DNA of 31,684 bases from NCBI GenBank assembly GCA_030066475.1, contig JASJBO010000083.1:1-31684 (forward strand). Reading direction: 5' to 3'. The stretch is from Myxococcota bacterium. Its GTDB lineage: Bacteria; Myxococcota_A; UBA9160; PR03. The translations under genes and the position numbers were made by a program. The notes under the pieces are model-generated. The model made no database searches, had not been told where the DNA came from, and worked only from the letters and a program-made list of their open reading frames with translations. Below, piece by piece: positions 14,293 through 21,897 of this stretch (the stretch's first letter is position 1; each line of letters opens with the position of its first letter).

Positions 14293-15791
14293 GCGTCGGC
14301 CAGGGCAGCCACCAGCGCGCGCAGGCCGGGCTCCGGGGGCACCACGTCGGCCGGCAGCTGGAGCTCGCGCAGCGCGTCGGCCGTGACGCGGCCGATCGCC
14401 GCGATGGTGCAGCTGCGCGCCGCCGCGCGGGCGGCCGGGTCGAGACAGGCGGCGAAGCGGCGCGCGGCCGAGGGGCTGGCGAAGCTCAGGGCGTCGAGGC
14501 AGCCCGCCACGAGCAGCTCGCGCAACGCGGCCTCGTCCACCTCGGCCGGCTCGGTCCGGTAGATCGCGATCTCGTCCACCCGGGCGCCCGCCTCGCGCAG
14601 TCGCTGCGGCAGGGTCTCGCGTGCCCGCTCGGCGCGCGCGAACAGGAAGCGACGCCCGGCGGGAGGCAGCGCGCGCGCGATCCAGTCGAACAACGCGTCG
14701 GCGTCGCCGGCGCGCTCTGGCGCGCCCACCTGCGGGAAGCCGACCTCGCGAGCGGCACGCGCCGTGGCGGGCCCCACGCAGAGCGCGCGCGGGGCGGTCT
14801 CGGGCCGCAGACGACGCGCCAGGAAGCGGGCCGCGTTGGCGCTGGTGAGCAGCAGCGCGTCGTAGCCCGCGGCGCGTTCGAGCGCTCCGGGGGCGTCGCC
14901 GTCCTCACACGCCACGACGCGGATCAGCGGCACGCGCACCGGCTCGGCCCCGGCCTCGCGCAGGGCGGCGCACAGCTCGTCGGCCCGCTCGGCGGCGCGC
15001 GTCACGAGCACGCGCTTCCCGAACAGCGGCCCCCGGTCGTACCAGGCGAGCTCGCGACGCAGGCGCACCACGTCGCCCACCACCACGACCGCCGGGGCCG
15101 AGAGGCCGGCCTCGCGCGCCCGCGCCGGCAGCTCGGCGAGCGGCGCCTCGAGCACGCGCTGCTGTGGCGTCGCGCCGTTCATCACCACCGCGGCAGGCGT
15201 CTCCGGGTCGCGCCCCTCGGAGATCAGCGCGTCGGTGATCTTCTCGAGATTCCGCATGCCCATCAGGACGACCAGCGTGTCGGCGGCATTCGCCATCCGG
15301 TCCCAGCGGATCGTGGTCCACGGCCGCGTGGCGTCCCGGTGACCAGTCACCACGGCGAACGAGGCCGCGTGGCGCCGGTCGGTGACGGGGATGCCGGCGG
15401 CGGCCGCCGCGGCGATCGCCGCGCTGACCCCGGGCACTACCTCGAAGGGCACGCCGGCGGCGCGGCACGCACCGGCCTCCTCGCCGCCCCGGCCGTAGAC
15501 GAAGGGGTCGCCCCCCTTCAGGCGGACCACGGTCGCGCCCGCACGCGCCCGATCGATCAGCAGCGCGTTGATGTCCTCCTGGCTGCGCGTGGGCGCGTCG
15601 TGACCGCGCTTGCCGACGTCGATGCGCTCCGCGTCCGAGCGGGCCAGCTCGAGCAGGTCGTCCGCCGCGAGGGAGTCGAACACCACGACGTCCGCGCGGC
15701 CCAGCGCGGCGGCGCCGCGCACGGTGATCAGGTCGGGATCGCCCGGTCCGGCGCCGACCAGGATGACGCGGCCGCGCACCGGCCCGGTCAC
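14274..15791 (-). CDS. cobA-hemD: Uroporphyrinogen-III C-methyltransferase / uroporphyrinogen-III synthase fusion
   Basis: A 505-residue fusion. Residues 1-245 are the SAM-dependent methyltransferase (GAGPGDPDLIT near 13, RLKGGDPFVYGRGGEE, PGVSAAIAAAA, VTGHRD), converting uroporphyrinogen III to precorrin-2 for sirohaem or cobalamin. Residues about 255-505 are uroporphyrinogen-III synthase (RVLVTRAAERADEL, LLTSANAARF, CVGPATARAA, IAAIGRVTADAL), which closes the tetrapyrrole ring. Such fusions are known in several bacteria. The GTG start overlaps the hemC stop as GTGA. It is the last gene of the ccsA-like, hemA, hemC, hemD transcript. Confidence 0.93.
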   Translation of the reverse strand: MTGPVRGRVILVGAGPGDPDLITVRGAAALGRADVVVFDSLAADDLLELARSDAERIDVGKRGHDAPTRSQEDINALLIDRARAGATVVRLKGGDPFVYGRGGEEAGACRAAGVPFEVVPGVSAAIAAAAAAGIPVTDRRHAASFAVVTGHRDATRPWTTIRWDRMANAADTLVVLMGMRNLEKITDALISEGRDPETPAAVVMNGATPQQRVLEAPLAELPARAREAGLSAPAVVVVGDVVRLRRELAWYDRGPLFGKRVLVTRAAERADELCAALREAGAEPVRVPLIRVVACEDGDAPGALERAAGYDALLLTSANAARFLARRLRPETAPRALCVGPATARAAREVGFPQVGAPERAGDADALFDWIARALPPAGRRFLFARAERARETLPQRLREAGARVDEIAIYRTEPAEVDEAALRELLVAGCLDALSFASPSAARRFAACLDPAARAAARSCTIAAIGRVTADALRELQLPADVVPPEPGLRALVAALADAYGARS

Positions 15792-16711
15792 GCCTCCGCC
15801 TCGCGCAGGTCGCGCAGGATCTCGGCGCCGCCGCCGTCGAGCACCGCCTCGGCGACCTGGAAGCCCACCGCCTCCGGGTCGGCGCCGGTCGCCTCGGCGC
15901 GCGCCACCCGGGCCCCGTCGACCGACGCGACGAGCCCGCGCAGCCGCACGTTGCCGCCCGCATCGGCGCGAGCGAAGGCAGCCAGGGGAACGTTGCAGTC
16001 GCCCTCGAGGCGCTCGAGGAAGGCGCGCTCGGCGCGAATCGCGCTGGCGGTGGGCGCGTGCTCGAGCGCCGCCAGGTCCTGCGCCAGCGGCTCGCCGGCG
16101 CGTGCCTGGATCGCGAGGACCCCCTGCCCCACGGCCGGGAGCAACGCGCCCGGGTCTAGCCGCTCGTCGATGCGGTCGCCGAGCCCGAGGCGATCGAGCC
16201 CCGCGCAGGCGAGCAGCGCGGCGTCGAACTCACCCGCGTCGAGGCGCTCGAGCCGCGTCGTGACGTTGCCCCGCAGCGGCACGACCTCGAGCTCGGGGCG
16301 CAGCGCGCGCAGCAGGGCGCCGCGCCGCGCGCTGCCGGTCGCCACGCGGGCCCCCGGGCCCAGGTCGGCCCACTTCGTGCCGCGCTCGCGCGCCACCAGC
16401 GCGTCGCGCGGGTCGGCGCGCTCGGGAAAGGCGGCCAGCACCAGCGACTCCGAGAGCCGCGCCGGCAGGTCCTTGGCGCTGTGCACCGCGACGTCGGCAC
16501 TGCGCTCGAGCAGCGCCTGCTCGATCTCCTTCACGAACAGGCCCTTGCCGCCGATCTTCGCCAGCGGCACGTGCTGCAGCCGGTCGCCGCTGGTGCGCAC
16601 CGTGACCAGCTCGGTCTCCACCCGCAACGCGGCCTCGATGCGCTCGGCCACCTGGCCCGCCTGCGTCAGGGCCAGCTCGCTGCCCCGTGTCGCGATCCGG
16701 AGCCGGCTCAT
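15788..16711 (-). CDS. hemC: Hydroxymethylbilane synthase (porphobilinogen deaminase)
   Basis: A 307-residue enzyme that polymerises four porphobilinogens to hydroxymethylbilane. It opens LRIATRGSELALTQAG. Catalytic D81 lies in HSAKDLPA. C239 (LEGDCNVPLAAFA) carries the dipyrromethane cofactor. Length is normal for the family. The ATG start overlaps the hemA stop as ATGA, and its stop overlaps the hemD-fusion GTG, so the three enzymes should be made in coupled amounts. Confidence 0.96.
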   Translation of the reverse strand: MSRLRIATRGSELALTQAGQVAERIEAALRVETELVTVRTSGDRLQHVPLAKIGGKGLFVKEIEQALLERSADVAVHSAKDLPARLSESLVLAAFPERADPRDALVARERGTKWADLGPGARVATGSARRGALLRALRPELEVVPLRGNVTTRLERLDAGEFDAALLACAGLDRLGLGDRIDERLDPGALLPAVGQGVLAIQARAGEPLAQDLAALEHAPTASAIRAERAFLERLEGDCNVPLAAFARADAGGNVRLRGLVASVDGARVARAEATGADPEAVGFQVAEAVLDGGGAEILRDLREAEA

Positions 16712-18021
16712 GCGTCGAGGTCTTCGTCCGCCTCGGCGCCCGGGGCGTCGGGGTCGTCGAGCGCGAACAGCTCCCGCGCTGCCTGGAGGTGCGCGATCCC
16801 CGCGTCGCGGTCGGCCTGCGAGCGCAGGCTCGCGACCGGAGCGTGCAGCACCTTGTTCACGATCGCGCGGGTCAGCGCCTCGACCTGGTCGCGCCCGGCA
16901 TCGTCCAGGTCGAGCTTGCGCAGCGCCCGCTCGAGCTCCGCACCGCGGATCGCCTCGGCGCGCGCGCGCAGACGGCGGATCGTGGGCACCGCCTGGAGTG
17001 CGCCGAGCCAGCCGTGGAAGCGGTCCACGTCCTCCTGCACGACCGCCTCGGCGCGAATCGTCTCGCGCCGGCGCTCCTCGGCGTTGGCCTCGGCCACCGC
17101 GCCCAGGTCGTCGACGTCGTACAGGTAGGCGGCGTCGAGGTCGTTGACGGCCGGGTCGACGTTGCGCGGCACGCCCAGGTCGATCACGAAGATCGGCCGG
17201 CGCCGCCGCGCGCGCAGGGCGTCCTCGAACAGGGTGCGTTCGAGCACCGGGCGCTCCGCGCCGATCGAGCTCAGCACGACGTCGGCGCCCTCGAGCAGGC
17301 CCGGGAGCTCGTCCAGGCCGTGCGCGGAGGCGCCGAAGCGCTCGGCCAGCGCCGCCGCGTGGGTGGGCGTGCGGTTCGCCACCCGCACGCTCGCGAGGCC
17401 GGCGCCGCGCAGCGACTCCAGCGCCATCTCGATCATCTCGCCGGCGCCGACCAGCAGCGCGCTCTTGTCGTCCAGGCTCTCGAAGATCTGGCGGGCGAGG
17501 TCGACGGCGACGCGCGCCACCGAGACCGGCCGCGCGGCGATCCCGGTCTCGCTGCGGACCCGCTTGGCGGCCGAGAAGGCGCCCTGGAACAGGCGGTTCA
17601 GGACGGCGTCGCAGGCCCCGCTCTCGGCCGCCACGCGATAGGCGTCCTTCACCTGGCCCAGGATCTGCGGCTCACCCACCACCATCGAGTCGATCGACGA
17701 CGCCACCCGGAACAGGTGACGAACCGCGTCGGTGTCGATGTGCTCGTACAAGAGCGCGTGCGGCGAGGCGTGGTGCGGCAGCTCGACGTCGCCCCCCAGC
17801 TCACGCTGGAAGAACGAGCGCACCCGATGGCGCGCACTCTCGAGCTCGCGGGTGGCGACGACCACCTCCACGCGGTTGCAGGTGGAGACCAGCACCGCCT
17901 CGTCGACCTCGTCGGCGGCGACCAGCTTGGCCAGCCACGGCGTCGGATCGTCCACCGCGAAGCGCTCGCGCACCTCCAGGGGGGCGGTGCGGTGGTTCAT
18001 GCCGACCAGCAGCAGCCTCAC
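16708..18021 (-). CDS. hemA: Glutamyl-tRNA reductase
   Basis: A 437-residue enzyme that reduces glutamyl-tRNA to glutamate-1-semialdehyde with NADPH, committing glutamate to tetrapyrroles. The start VRLLLVGMNHRTAPLEVRE is typical. The nucleophile is C48 (VSTCNRVE). SIDSMVVGEPQILGQVK and the NADPH domain motif LLVGAGEM follow, and the C-terminal helical dimerisation domain carries an acidic tail. The GTG at 18021 overlaps the stop of the HemX/CcsA-like gene (GTGA). The ATG at 18000 would cut off a conserved strand, so GTG is preferred. Confidence 0.96.
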   Translation of the reverse strand: MRLLLVGMNHRTAPLEVRERFAVDDPTPWLAKLVAADEVDEAVLVSTCNRVEVVVATRELESARHRVRSFFQRELGGDVELPHHASPHALLYEHIDTDAVRHLFRVASSIDSMVVGEPQILGQVKDAYRVAAESGACDAVLNRLFQGAFSAAKRVRSETGIAARPVSVARVAVDLARQIFESLDDKSALLVGAGEMIEMALESLRGAGLASVRVANRTPTHAAALAERFGASAHGLDELPGLLEGADVVLSSIGAERPVLERTLFEDALRARRRRPIFVIDLGVPRNVDPAVNDLDAAYLYDVDDLGAVAEANAEERRRETIRAEAVVQEDVDRFHGWLGALQAVPTIRRLRARAEAIRGAELERALRKLDLDDAGRDQVEALTRAIVNKVLHAPVASLRSQADRDAGIAHLQAARELFALDDPDAPGAEADEDLDA

Positions 18022-18812
18022 GTGGTCGCCCCGACGCCGATCACGGCGAACAGCAGGAACGCCGCACCCGCGGCCGCACTGGCCGCCGCCTCGCGCCCGC
18101 GCCAGCCGATCCCGAAGCGCGCCACCGAGAGCGCGAGGTAGATCCCCCAGGCGATCAGCGTCCAGGTCGCGTGCGCGCCGCCCACCCAGAGCTCGCCGGT
18201 CACCGTCTGGGTCCAGAGCATGCCGGTCACCACGCCGACCGTGAGCAGCGGGAAGCCGAGCGCGAGCGACAGCACGTTGACCCGGTCGAGCGCCTCGAGC
18301 GAGGGCAGCCGGCGCCCCCACGCGACCGGCCGCTTCGCCTTGAGGCGGCGCTCCTCGGCGAGGAACAGCACCCCTGCCACGCCGGCGACGCCGAGCAGGG
18401 ACAGCCCCGTGCTGGCGAGGATCACGTGGAGGTGCGGCCAGCGGCCCGCGGCCGCGGGGGCGGCCGAGCCGCCCGCCCCCAGCGACAGCGCCGCGAAGAA
18501 GGCGCCCAGGAACGCGAGCGGCGCGACCAGCGCCACCAGGCCCTCGAGCCGGCCGCGGCGCAGCAGCAGCAGGCAGAACAGCACCGCCGCCCAGGCCATC
18601 AGCGAGACGGCCGACGGCAGGTCGGTGAGCGGCGGCGGCGGGTCGAGCGTGTGCAGCCGCGAGAAGGCGATGCCGTGGGCCAGCGCCCCGAGTGCCAGCA
18701 GCCAGGTCGCGAGCCGGCTCAGACGCCCGCTGGGGAGCGCCAGACCGAGCAGGCCGGCGAGGCCTGCCGCCAGGTAGACGGCTGCACAGAGCTGGTGGAG
18801 TCCGACGGCCAA
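18018..18812 (-). CDS. HemX/CcsA-like membrane protein (cytochrome c assembly family)
   Basis: A 264-residue protein with about eight hydrophobic helices. Position just before hemA, the HLHVILASTGLSLLG helix and GELWVGGAHATWTLIAWGIY place it in the HemX/CcsA family. True haem-handling CcsA proteins carry a tryptophan-rich motif close to WGxYWxWDPKETW. Here that region reads LWVGGAHATWTLIAW, so only part of it is kept. HemX-type relatives affect GluTR levels rather than attach haem to cytochrome c, and that is the better guess here. The TTG start follows GGAGAGG by five bases. It is the first gene of the haem operon. Confidence 0.8.
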   Translation of the reverse strand: MAVGLHQLCAAVYLAAGLAGLLGLALPSGRLSRLATWLLALGALAHGIAFSRLHTLDPPPPLTDLPSAVSLMAWAAVLFCLLLLRRGRLEGLVALVAPLAFLGAFFAALSLGAGGSAAPAAAGRWPHLHVILASTGLSLLGVAGVAGVLFLAEERRLKAKRPVAWGRRLPSLEALDRVNVLSLALGFPLLTVGVVTGMLWTQTVTGELWVGGAHATWTLIAWGIYLALSVARFGIGWRGREAAASAAAGAAFLLFAVIGVGATT

Positions 18813-18847
18813 AGGCGCCTCTCCGTCGGCGGGGAATGGAAAAAACA

Positions 18848-18853
18848 GTATAG
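18848..18853 (-). promoter_or_regulatory. Putative -10 for the ccsA-like/hemACD operon
   Basis: In a short AT-rich patch between the macrodomain stop (18857) and the TTG start at 18812, the minus strand reads TATACT followed by GTTTTTT. It would give a leader of about 30 bases containing the GGAGAGG ribosome-binding site. A matching -35 was not found at 17 bp (GTCGAC). Confidence 0.4.
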
Positions 18854-18856
18854 GGA

Positions 18857-19405
18857 TCAGGACTTTGGCGTCGACCAGCGGGCCGCCTGGGCGGCGATCC
18901 GCGCTGCGTCCTGGACCGCTTCGAAGACCCGGTAGGCGGGCTCACCGAACAGCACGAAGCGCACCTCCTCGACGTGGGTCTCGCCGTCGAGATGGCGGCG
19001 GGCCTCCTCGAACAGGATCTCGGCGCAGCGCTGGAGCGGAAAGCCCGCGATGCCGGCCCCGATCGCGGGCACGGCGACGCTGCGGCAGCCGTGCTCGTTC
19101 GCCAGCTCGAGCGAGCGCCGCATCGAGCTGCGCACGCTCGCCTCGCTGGCACTGCCGCCGGGCGGCATGCTCGCCGCGTGGATCACGTGGCGCGCCGGCA
19201 GCTCGCCCGCGCCGGTGATGGCGGCGCCGCCTACCTCGACCGGACCGTGGGCGTCGCACTCGGCCTGGATGCCGGGGCCGCCCTTCTCGCGGATCGCGCC
19301 CGCGACGCCGGCTCCGAGCACGAGCTCGCTGTTGGCGGCGTTCACGATGGCGTCCACGTCCTGCTCGGTCAGGTCGCCCTCGCGAATCGTGATGCTTCCA
19401 CTCAT
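18857..19405 (-). CDS. Macrodomain protein (ADP-ribose / O-acetyl-ADP-ribose binding)
   Basis: A 182-residue single macrodomain. It has IREGDLTEQDVDAIVNAANSEL (in two parts: GDLTEQDVDAI and VNAANSEL), GAGVAGAIREKGG, the HVIHA strand and AIGAGIAGFP, the second ligand loop. The NAAN asparagine and the GxGxxGxP loop support hydrolysis of O-acetyl-ADP-ribose or removal of ADP-ribose from proteins. The ATG start overlaps the upstream stop as ATGA, so it is the last gene of the gmhA transcript. Why a macrodomain protein would be coupled to a heptose gene is not known. Confidence 0.92.
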   Translation of the reverse strand: MSGSITIREGDLTEQDVDAIVNAANSELVLGAGVAGAIREKGGPGIQAECDAHGPVEVGGAAITGAGELPARHVIHAASMPPGGSASEASVRSSMRRSLELANEHGCRSVAVPAIGAGIAGFPLQRCAEILFEEARRHLDGETHVEEVRFVLFGEPAYRVFEAVQDAARIAAQAARWSTPKS

Positions 19406-20364
19406 CGCGCTGCCTCCGCGGCCGCCTCGATCAGGCCGGCCGCGATCAGGGGCACCAGGATCTCGTGGTGCCCGATCAGGGAGATGCCGCGCCCGCCCAG
19501 CCGGGTGGGCCGCTCCACCACGTTCACCTGGGGCCGGTAGTGGCGCTGGAAGTCGAGGTTGACGGTGGTGAAACGGCGCACCTTGTGGCCCAGGTTGCGG
19601 GCCAGTGCGAGCGCCTTCAGGAACACCTCCGGCAGGATCACCGCGGAGCCGACGTTCCAGTAGACCCCGGCCTCGAGCGTCGCCACCAGGCCGGCCAGCG
19701 TCTCGAAGTCGCGATGGCTGGTCGCGCCCAGCGCGGCGCCGTCGGCGCTCGGGTGCATGTGGTGGATGTCGGTGCCGATCGCGCTGTGCACCGTGACCGG
19801 GACCTCGAGCCGCGCCGCCGTCGCGAGGATCGAGCGGTCGCGATGGCGGTAGCGCCCCTCGAGGATCTCGCGCCCCACCGCAGCACCCATCCCGAGGCCG
19901 GCGTCGGCGCCGGCCCGGATCGCCGCGTTCAAACGCTCGGCGGTCTCGCGCGCCATGCCGAAGCTGCCGTCGTCGAGGGCCGGGGCCACGTCCTCGCTGG
20001 TGCGACCCATCAGCGCGAGTTCGAGGTCGTGCACGCAGCCCGCACCGTTCATCAGGATTCCCGACACCAGGCCGCGCTCGAGGAGGTCGACCACGATCGG
20101 CGCCAGCCCGACCTTGATCACGTGCGCGCCCAGGCCCCAGAGCTGGGTGCGCTGGCGCGCGTGCGCGCGCGCGCCCGCCGCGATCGCGGCCCGCAGGTCG
20201 GCGGCCCCCAGCAGGTCGGGCAGCCCGGCGAGGAAGTCGCCGACGCCGGCGCCCGGCCGGTGCGGGCGCGCCTCGTCGCGCGTGCGCACCTTGCTCTTTC
20301 GACCGCGCGCCGGCACGGTCCGGACGCGAGTGCGATCGATCCGCGGCGGCGTTCGGGGGCTCAC
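19402..20364 (-). CDS. Conserved hypothetical protein, possibly deoxyhypusine-synthase-like fold
   Basis: A 320-residue protein with no confident name. A basic 35-residue N-terminus is followed by GVGDFLAGLPDLL, LWGLGAHVIKVGL, GILMNGAGCVHDLELALMG, VTVHSAIGTDIHHMHPS, AGVYWNVGSAVILPEV and GGRGISLIGHHEILVPL. The order of an Asn/Gly-rich strand end with a following HD(L/E)E helix, an HxxGTDI strand and a VGxAVxxPE strand recalls the NAD-binding core of deoxyhypusine synthase, but I see no clear catalytic lysine motif, and bacteria normally lack deoxyhypusine. Several conserved-looking histidines (HHMH, GHHE) suggest a metal or phosphate site. The GTG start overlaps the gmhA stop (GTGA), so it is coupled to gmhA. 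It could serve sugar-nucleotide or lipopolysaccharide metabolism; this is inference. Confidence 0.7.
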   Translation of the reverse strand: MSPRTPPRIDRTRVRTVPARGRKSKVRTRDEARPHRPGAGVGDFLAGLPDLLGAADLRAAIAAGARAHARQRTQLWGLGAHVIKVGLAPIVVDLLERGLVSGILMNGAGCVHDLELALMGRTSEDVAPALDDGSFGMARETAERLNAAIRAGADAGLGMGAAVGREILEGRYRHRDRSILATAARLEVPVTVHSAIGTDIHHMHPSADGAALGATSHRDFETLAGLVATLEAGVYWNVGSAVILPEVFLKALALARNLGHKVRRFTTVNLDFQRHYRPQVNVVERPTRLGGRGISLIGHHEILVPLIAAGLIEAAAEAAR

Positions 20365-20978
20365 GAAGCGGGTGGGAAGAGCGTGTCGTCGACGAGCTGC
20401 ACGAGGACGTGACCGATCGCGATGTGCGACTCCTGGATGCGCTGCGTGTCGTCCGAGGGAACGATCACGGCCACCTCCACGCGCCCCGCGAGCTTGCCGC
20501 CTCCCTTGCCGAGCAGGCCGATCGTGCGCAGCCCGCGCTCGCGCGCCTCGTCGACCGCTGCCAGCAAGTTCGGGGAGTTGCCCGAGGTCGAGATCGCGAG
20601 CGCCACGTCGCCGGACCGGCCATGCGCCTGCACCAGGCGGCGGAACACCTGGTCGAAGCCGGAGTCGTTGCCGATCGCCGTCAGGTCCGAGGGGTTCGCC
20701 GGCAGCGCGATGGCGGGCAGCGCCGGGCGCTCGCGCGAGAGCCGCCCGCACCACTCGGCGGCGATGTGCTGCGCGTCGGAGGCCGAGCCGCCGTTGCCGA
20801 ACAGCAGCGCCTTGCCGCCCTCGGCGAAGGCATCGATCAGCAGGCCCGCAGCCCGCACCACGTCGTCCGCTGCGTGGCTCGCCAGCGCCTGCTTCACCCG
20901 GGCGCTCTCCTCGAGCTGGGCGCGCACGCGCGCAGCCGCCTCCGGCGCGTCGACTCGGGCTGCGGGAGAGCGGGGCAT
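20361..20978 (-). CDS. gmhA: Phosphoheptose isomerase (sedoheptulose-7-phosphate isomerase)
   Basis: A 205-residue SIS-domain enzyme making D-glycero-D-manno-heptose 7-phosphate, the first step toward the lipopolysaccharide core heptose. Motifs: LLFGNGGSASDAQHIAAEW with H71 and E75 (zinc and catalysis), ISTSGNSPNLL (phosphate binding), and the C-terminal ESHIAIGHVL with the metal-binding histidine. Length is slightly above the usual 190-197 because of an N-terminal extension. A near-consensus promoter lies upstream. It is the first gene of a three-gene transcript with a DHS-like unknown and a macrodomain gene. Confidence 0.93.
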   Translation of the reverse strand: MPRSPAARVDAPEAAARVRAQLEESARVKQALASHAADDVVRAAGLLIDAFAEGGKALLFGNGGSASDAQHIAAEWCGRLSRERPALPAIALPANPSDLTAIGNDSGFDQVFRRLVQAHGRSGDVALAISTSGNSPNLLAAVDEARERGLRTIGLLGKGGGKLAGRVEVAVIVPSDDTQRIQESHIAIGHVLVQLVDDTLFPPAS

Positions 20979-21032
20979 CGCGTCCGAGGCTCCGAGAAAA
21001 CGTTTCAGATCCGGGGGGATGGCGCGATGCGC

Positions 21033-21061
21033 AAGATACCGGCAGGGCTTGGGAGCGTCAA
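21033..21061 (-). promoter_or_regulatory. Sigma-70-type promoter for gmhA
   Basis: On the minus strand TTGACG (21061-21056), a 17-bp spacer and TATCTT (21038-21033) match the housekeeping consensus well. The predicted start near 21026 gives a leader of about 48 bases before the gmhA ATG. This is the clearest promoter in the window. Confidence 0.65.
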
Positions 21062-21092
21062 TGGGACGCGCCTCGGCGAGCCCCCGCGTGCT

Positions 21093-21100
21093 GCTATGCT
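21093..21100 (+). promoter_or_regulatory. Extended -10 for the rhodanese-lipoprotein/thioredoxin pair
   Basis: TGCTATGCT (ending 21100) is an extended -10 of the TGnTATnnT form, nine bases before the ATG at 21110. The transcript would have only two or three bases of leader and no Shine-Dalgarno site. Confidence 0.5.
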
Positions 21101-21109
21101 GGCCTCTCG

Positions 21110-21553
21110 ATGACGCTTCGCGCTGCGCTCTGGCTCGCCGTCCCGCTCGCCACCCTGCTGGGGTGCGAGCCTGGCGCCTGGTGGCGCGCCAGCGGCGTGC
21201 GCACCTTCGAAGAGGTCGAGGTGGGCGAGGCGCTGCGCGCCTGGGACGGGAGCGACGGCCTGCTGGTGCAGGTGCGCGACCCCGACGCCCGGCTGCTCCG
21301 GGTGGCGGGTGCCCGGCTGCTCGACCCCGGGGAGCCGCTTCCGGAGGCGCTCTCGGGCGGGGGCAAGCCCGTCACGATCGTGGCCGCCGACGTCCGCGAC
21401 GCGCGCCGGCTCGCGGCGCGAATCGTGCGCTCGGGGAGCCGGCGTGTCTCCGTGGTGCGCGGCGGCATCGAAGCATGGCTGGCGGAGAGCCCCGGAGCCG
21501 CCGAGACTCCGAAGGCGGCCCACCACCGGGCCGGCACGGAGCGCGAAACCTAG
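21110..21553 (+). CDS. Lipoprotein with degenerate rhodanese-like domain
   Basis: A 147-residue protein with a lipoprotein signal: MTLRAALWLAVPLATLLGC, lipobox LLGC with C19 as the acylated residue. The following domain keeps the rhodanese outline (strand LLVQVRDPDARLL, an inner strand VTIVAADVRDARRLAARI and the end VVRGGIEAWLAE). The loop where sulfurtransferases have their catalytic cysteine reads AADVRDA, with no cysteine in the mature domain other than the lipid-carrying one. It is therefore probably a binding or structural domain. It ends 11 bases before the thioredoxin gene and is expected to share its transcript. Confidence 0.8.
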   Translation: MTLRAALWLAVPLATLLGCEPGAWWRASGVRTFEEVEVGEALRAWDGSDGLLVQVRDPDARLLRVAGARLLDPGEPLPEALSGGGKPVTIVAADVRDARRLAARIVRSGSRRVSVVRGGIEAWLAESPGAAETPKAAHHRAGTERET

Positions 21554-21564
21554 GAGAGAGAACG

Positions 21565-21888
21565 ATGGCAGACGTGGCGGAAGTCACCGACCAGAACTTC
21601 GAGACCGAGATCCTGCAGTCCGACACGCCCGCGATCATCGACTTCTGGGCCGAGTGGTGCGCCCCGTGCCGGGCGATCGCGCCGATCATCCAGGAGATCG
21701 CGGCGTCCTACGACGGCCAGATCAAGGTCGTGAAGATGAACGTGGACGAGAACCCCTCGACGCCCGCCAAGTACGGCGTGCGCGCCATCCCGACCGTCCT
21801 CGCCGTCAAGGACGGCCAGGTCGTCGAGCAGATGACGGGCGCCCGCCCGAAGTCCGCGTTCGAGGAGATGGCGAAGAAGCTGGTGTAG
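21565..21888 (+). CDS. trxA: Thioredoxin
   Basis: A 107-residue classical thioredoxin for cytoplasmic disulfide reduction. It has FWAEWCAPCRAIAPI with active-site cysteines C32 and C35 (WCAPC in place of the commoner WCGPC), DENPSTPAKYGVRAIPT with the cis-proline, and no signal peptide. The ATG has a ribosome site, AGGAGAGAG, close upstream. Although the upstream gene encodes an envelope lipoprotein, this protein looks cytoplasmic. Repeat cluster R4 starts ten bases after its stop. Confidence 0.95.
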   Translation: MADVAEVTDQNFETEILQSDTPAIIDFWAEWCAPCRAIAPIIQEIAASYDGQIKVVKMNVDENPSTPAKYGVRAIPTVLAVKDGQVVEQMTGARPKSAFEEMAKKLV

Positions 21889-21897
21889 CCGGCCTCG

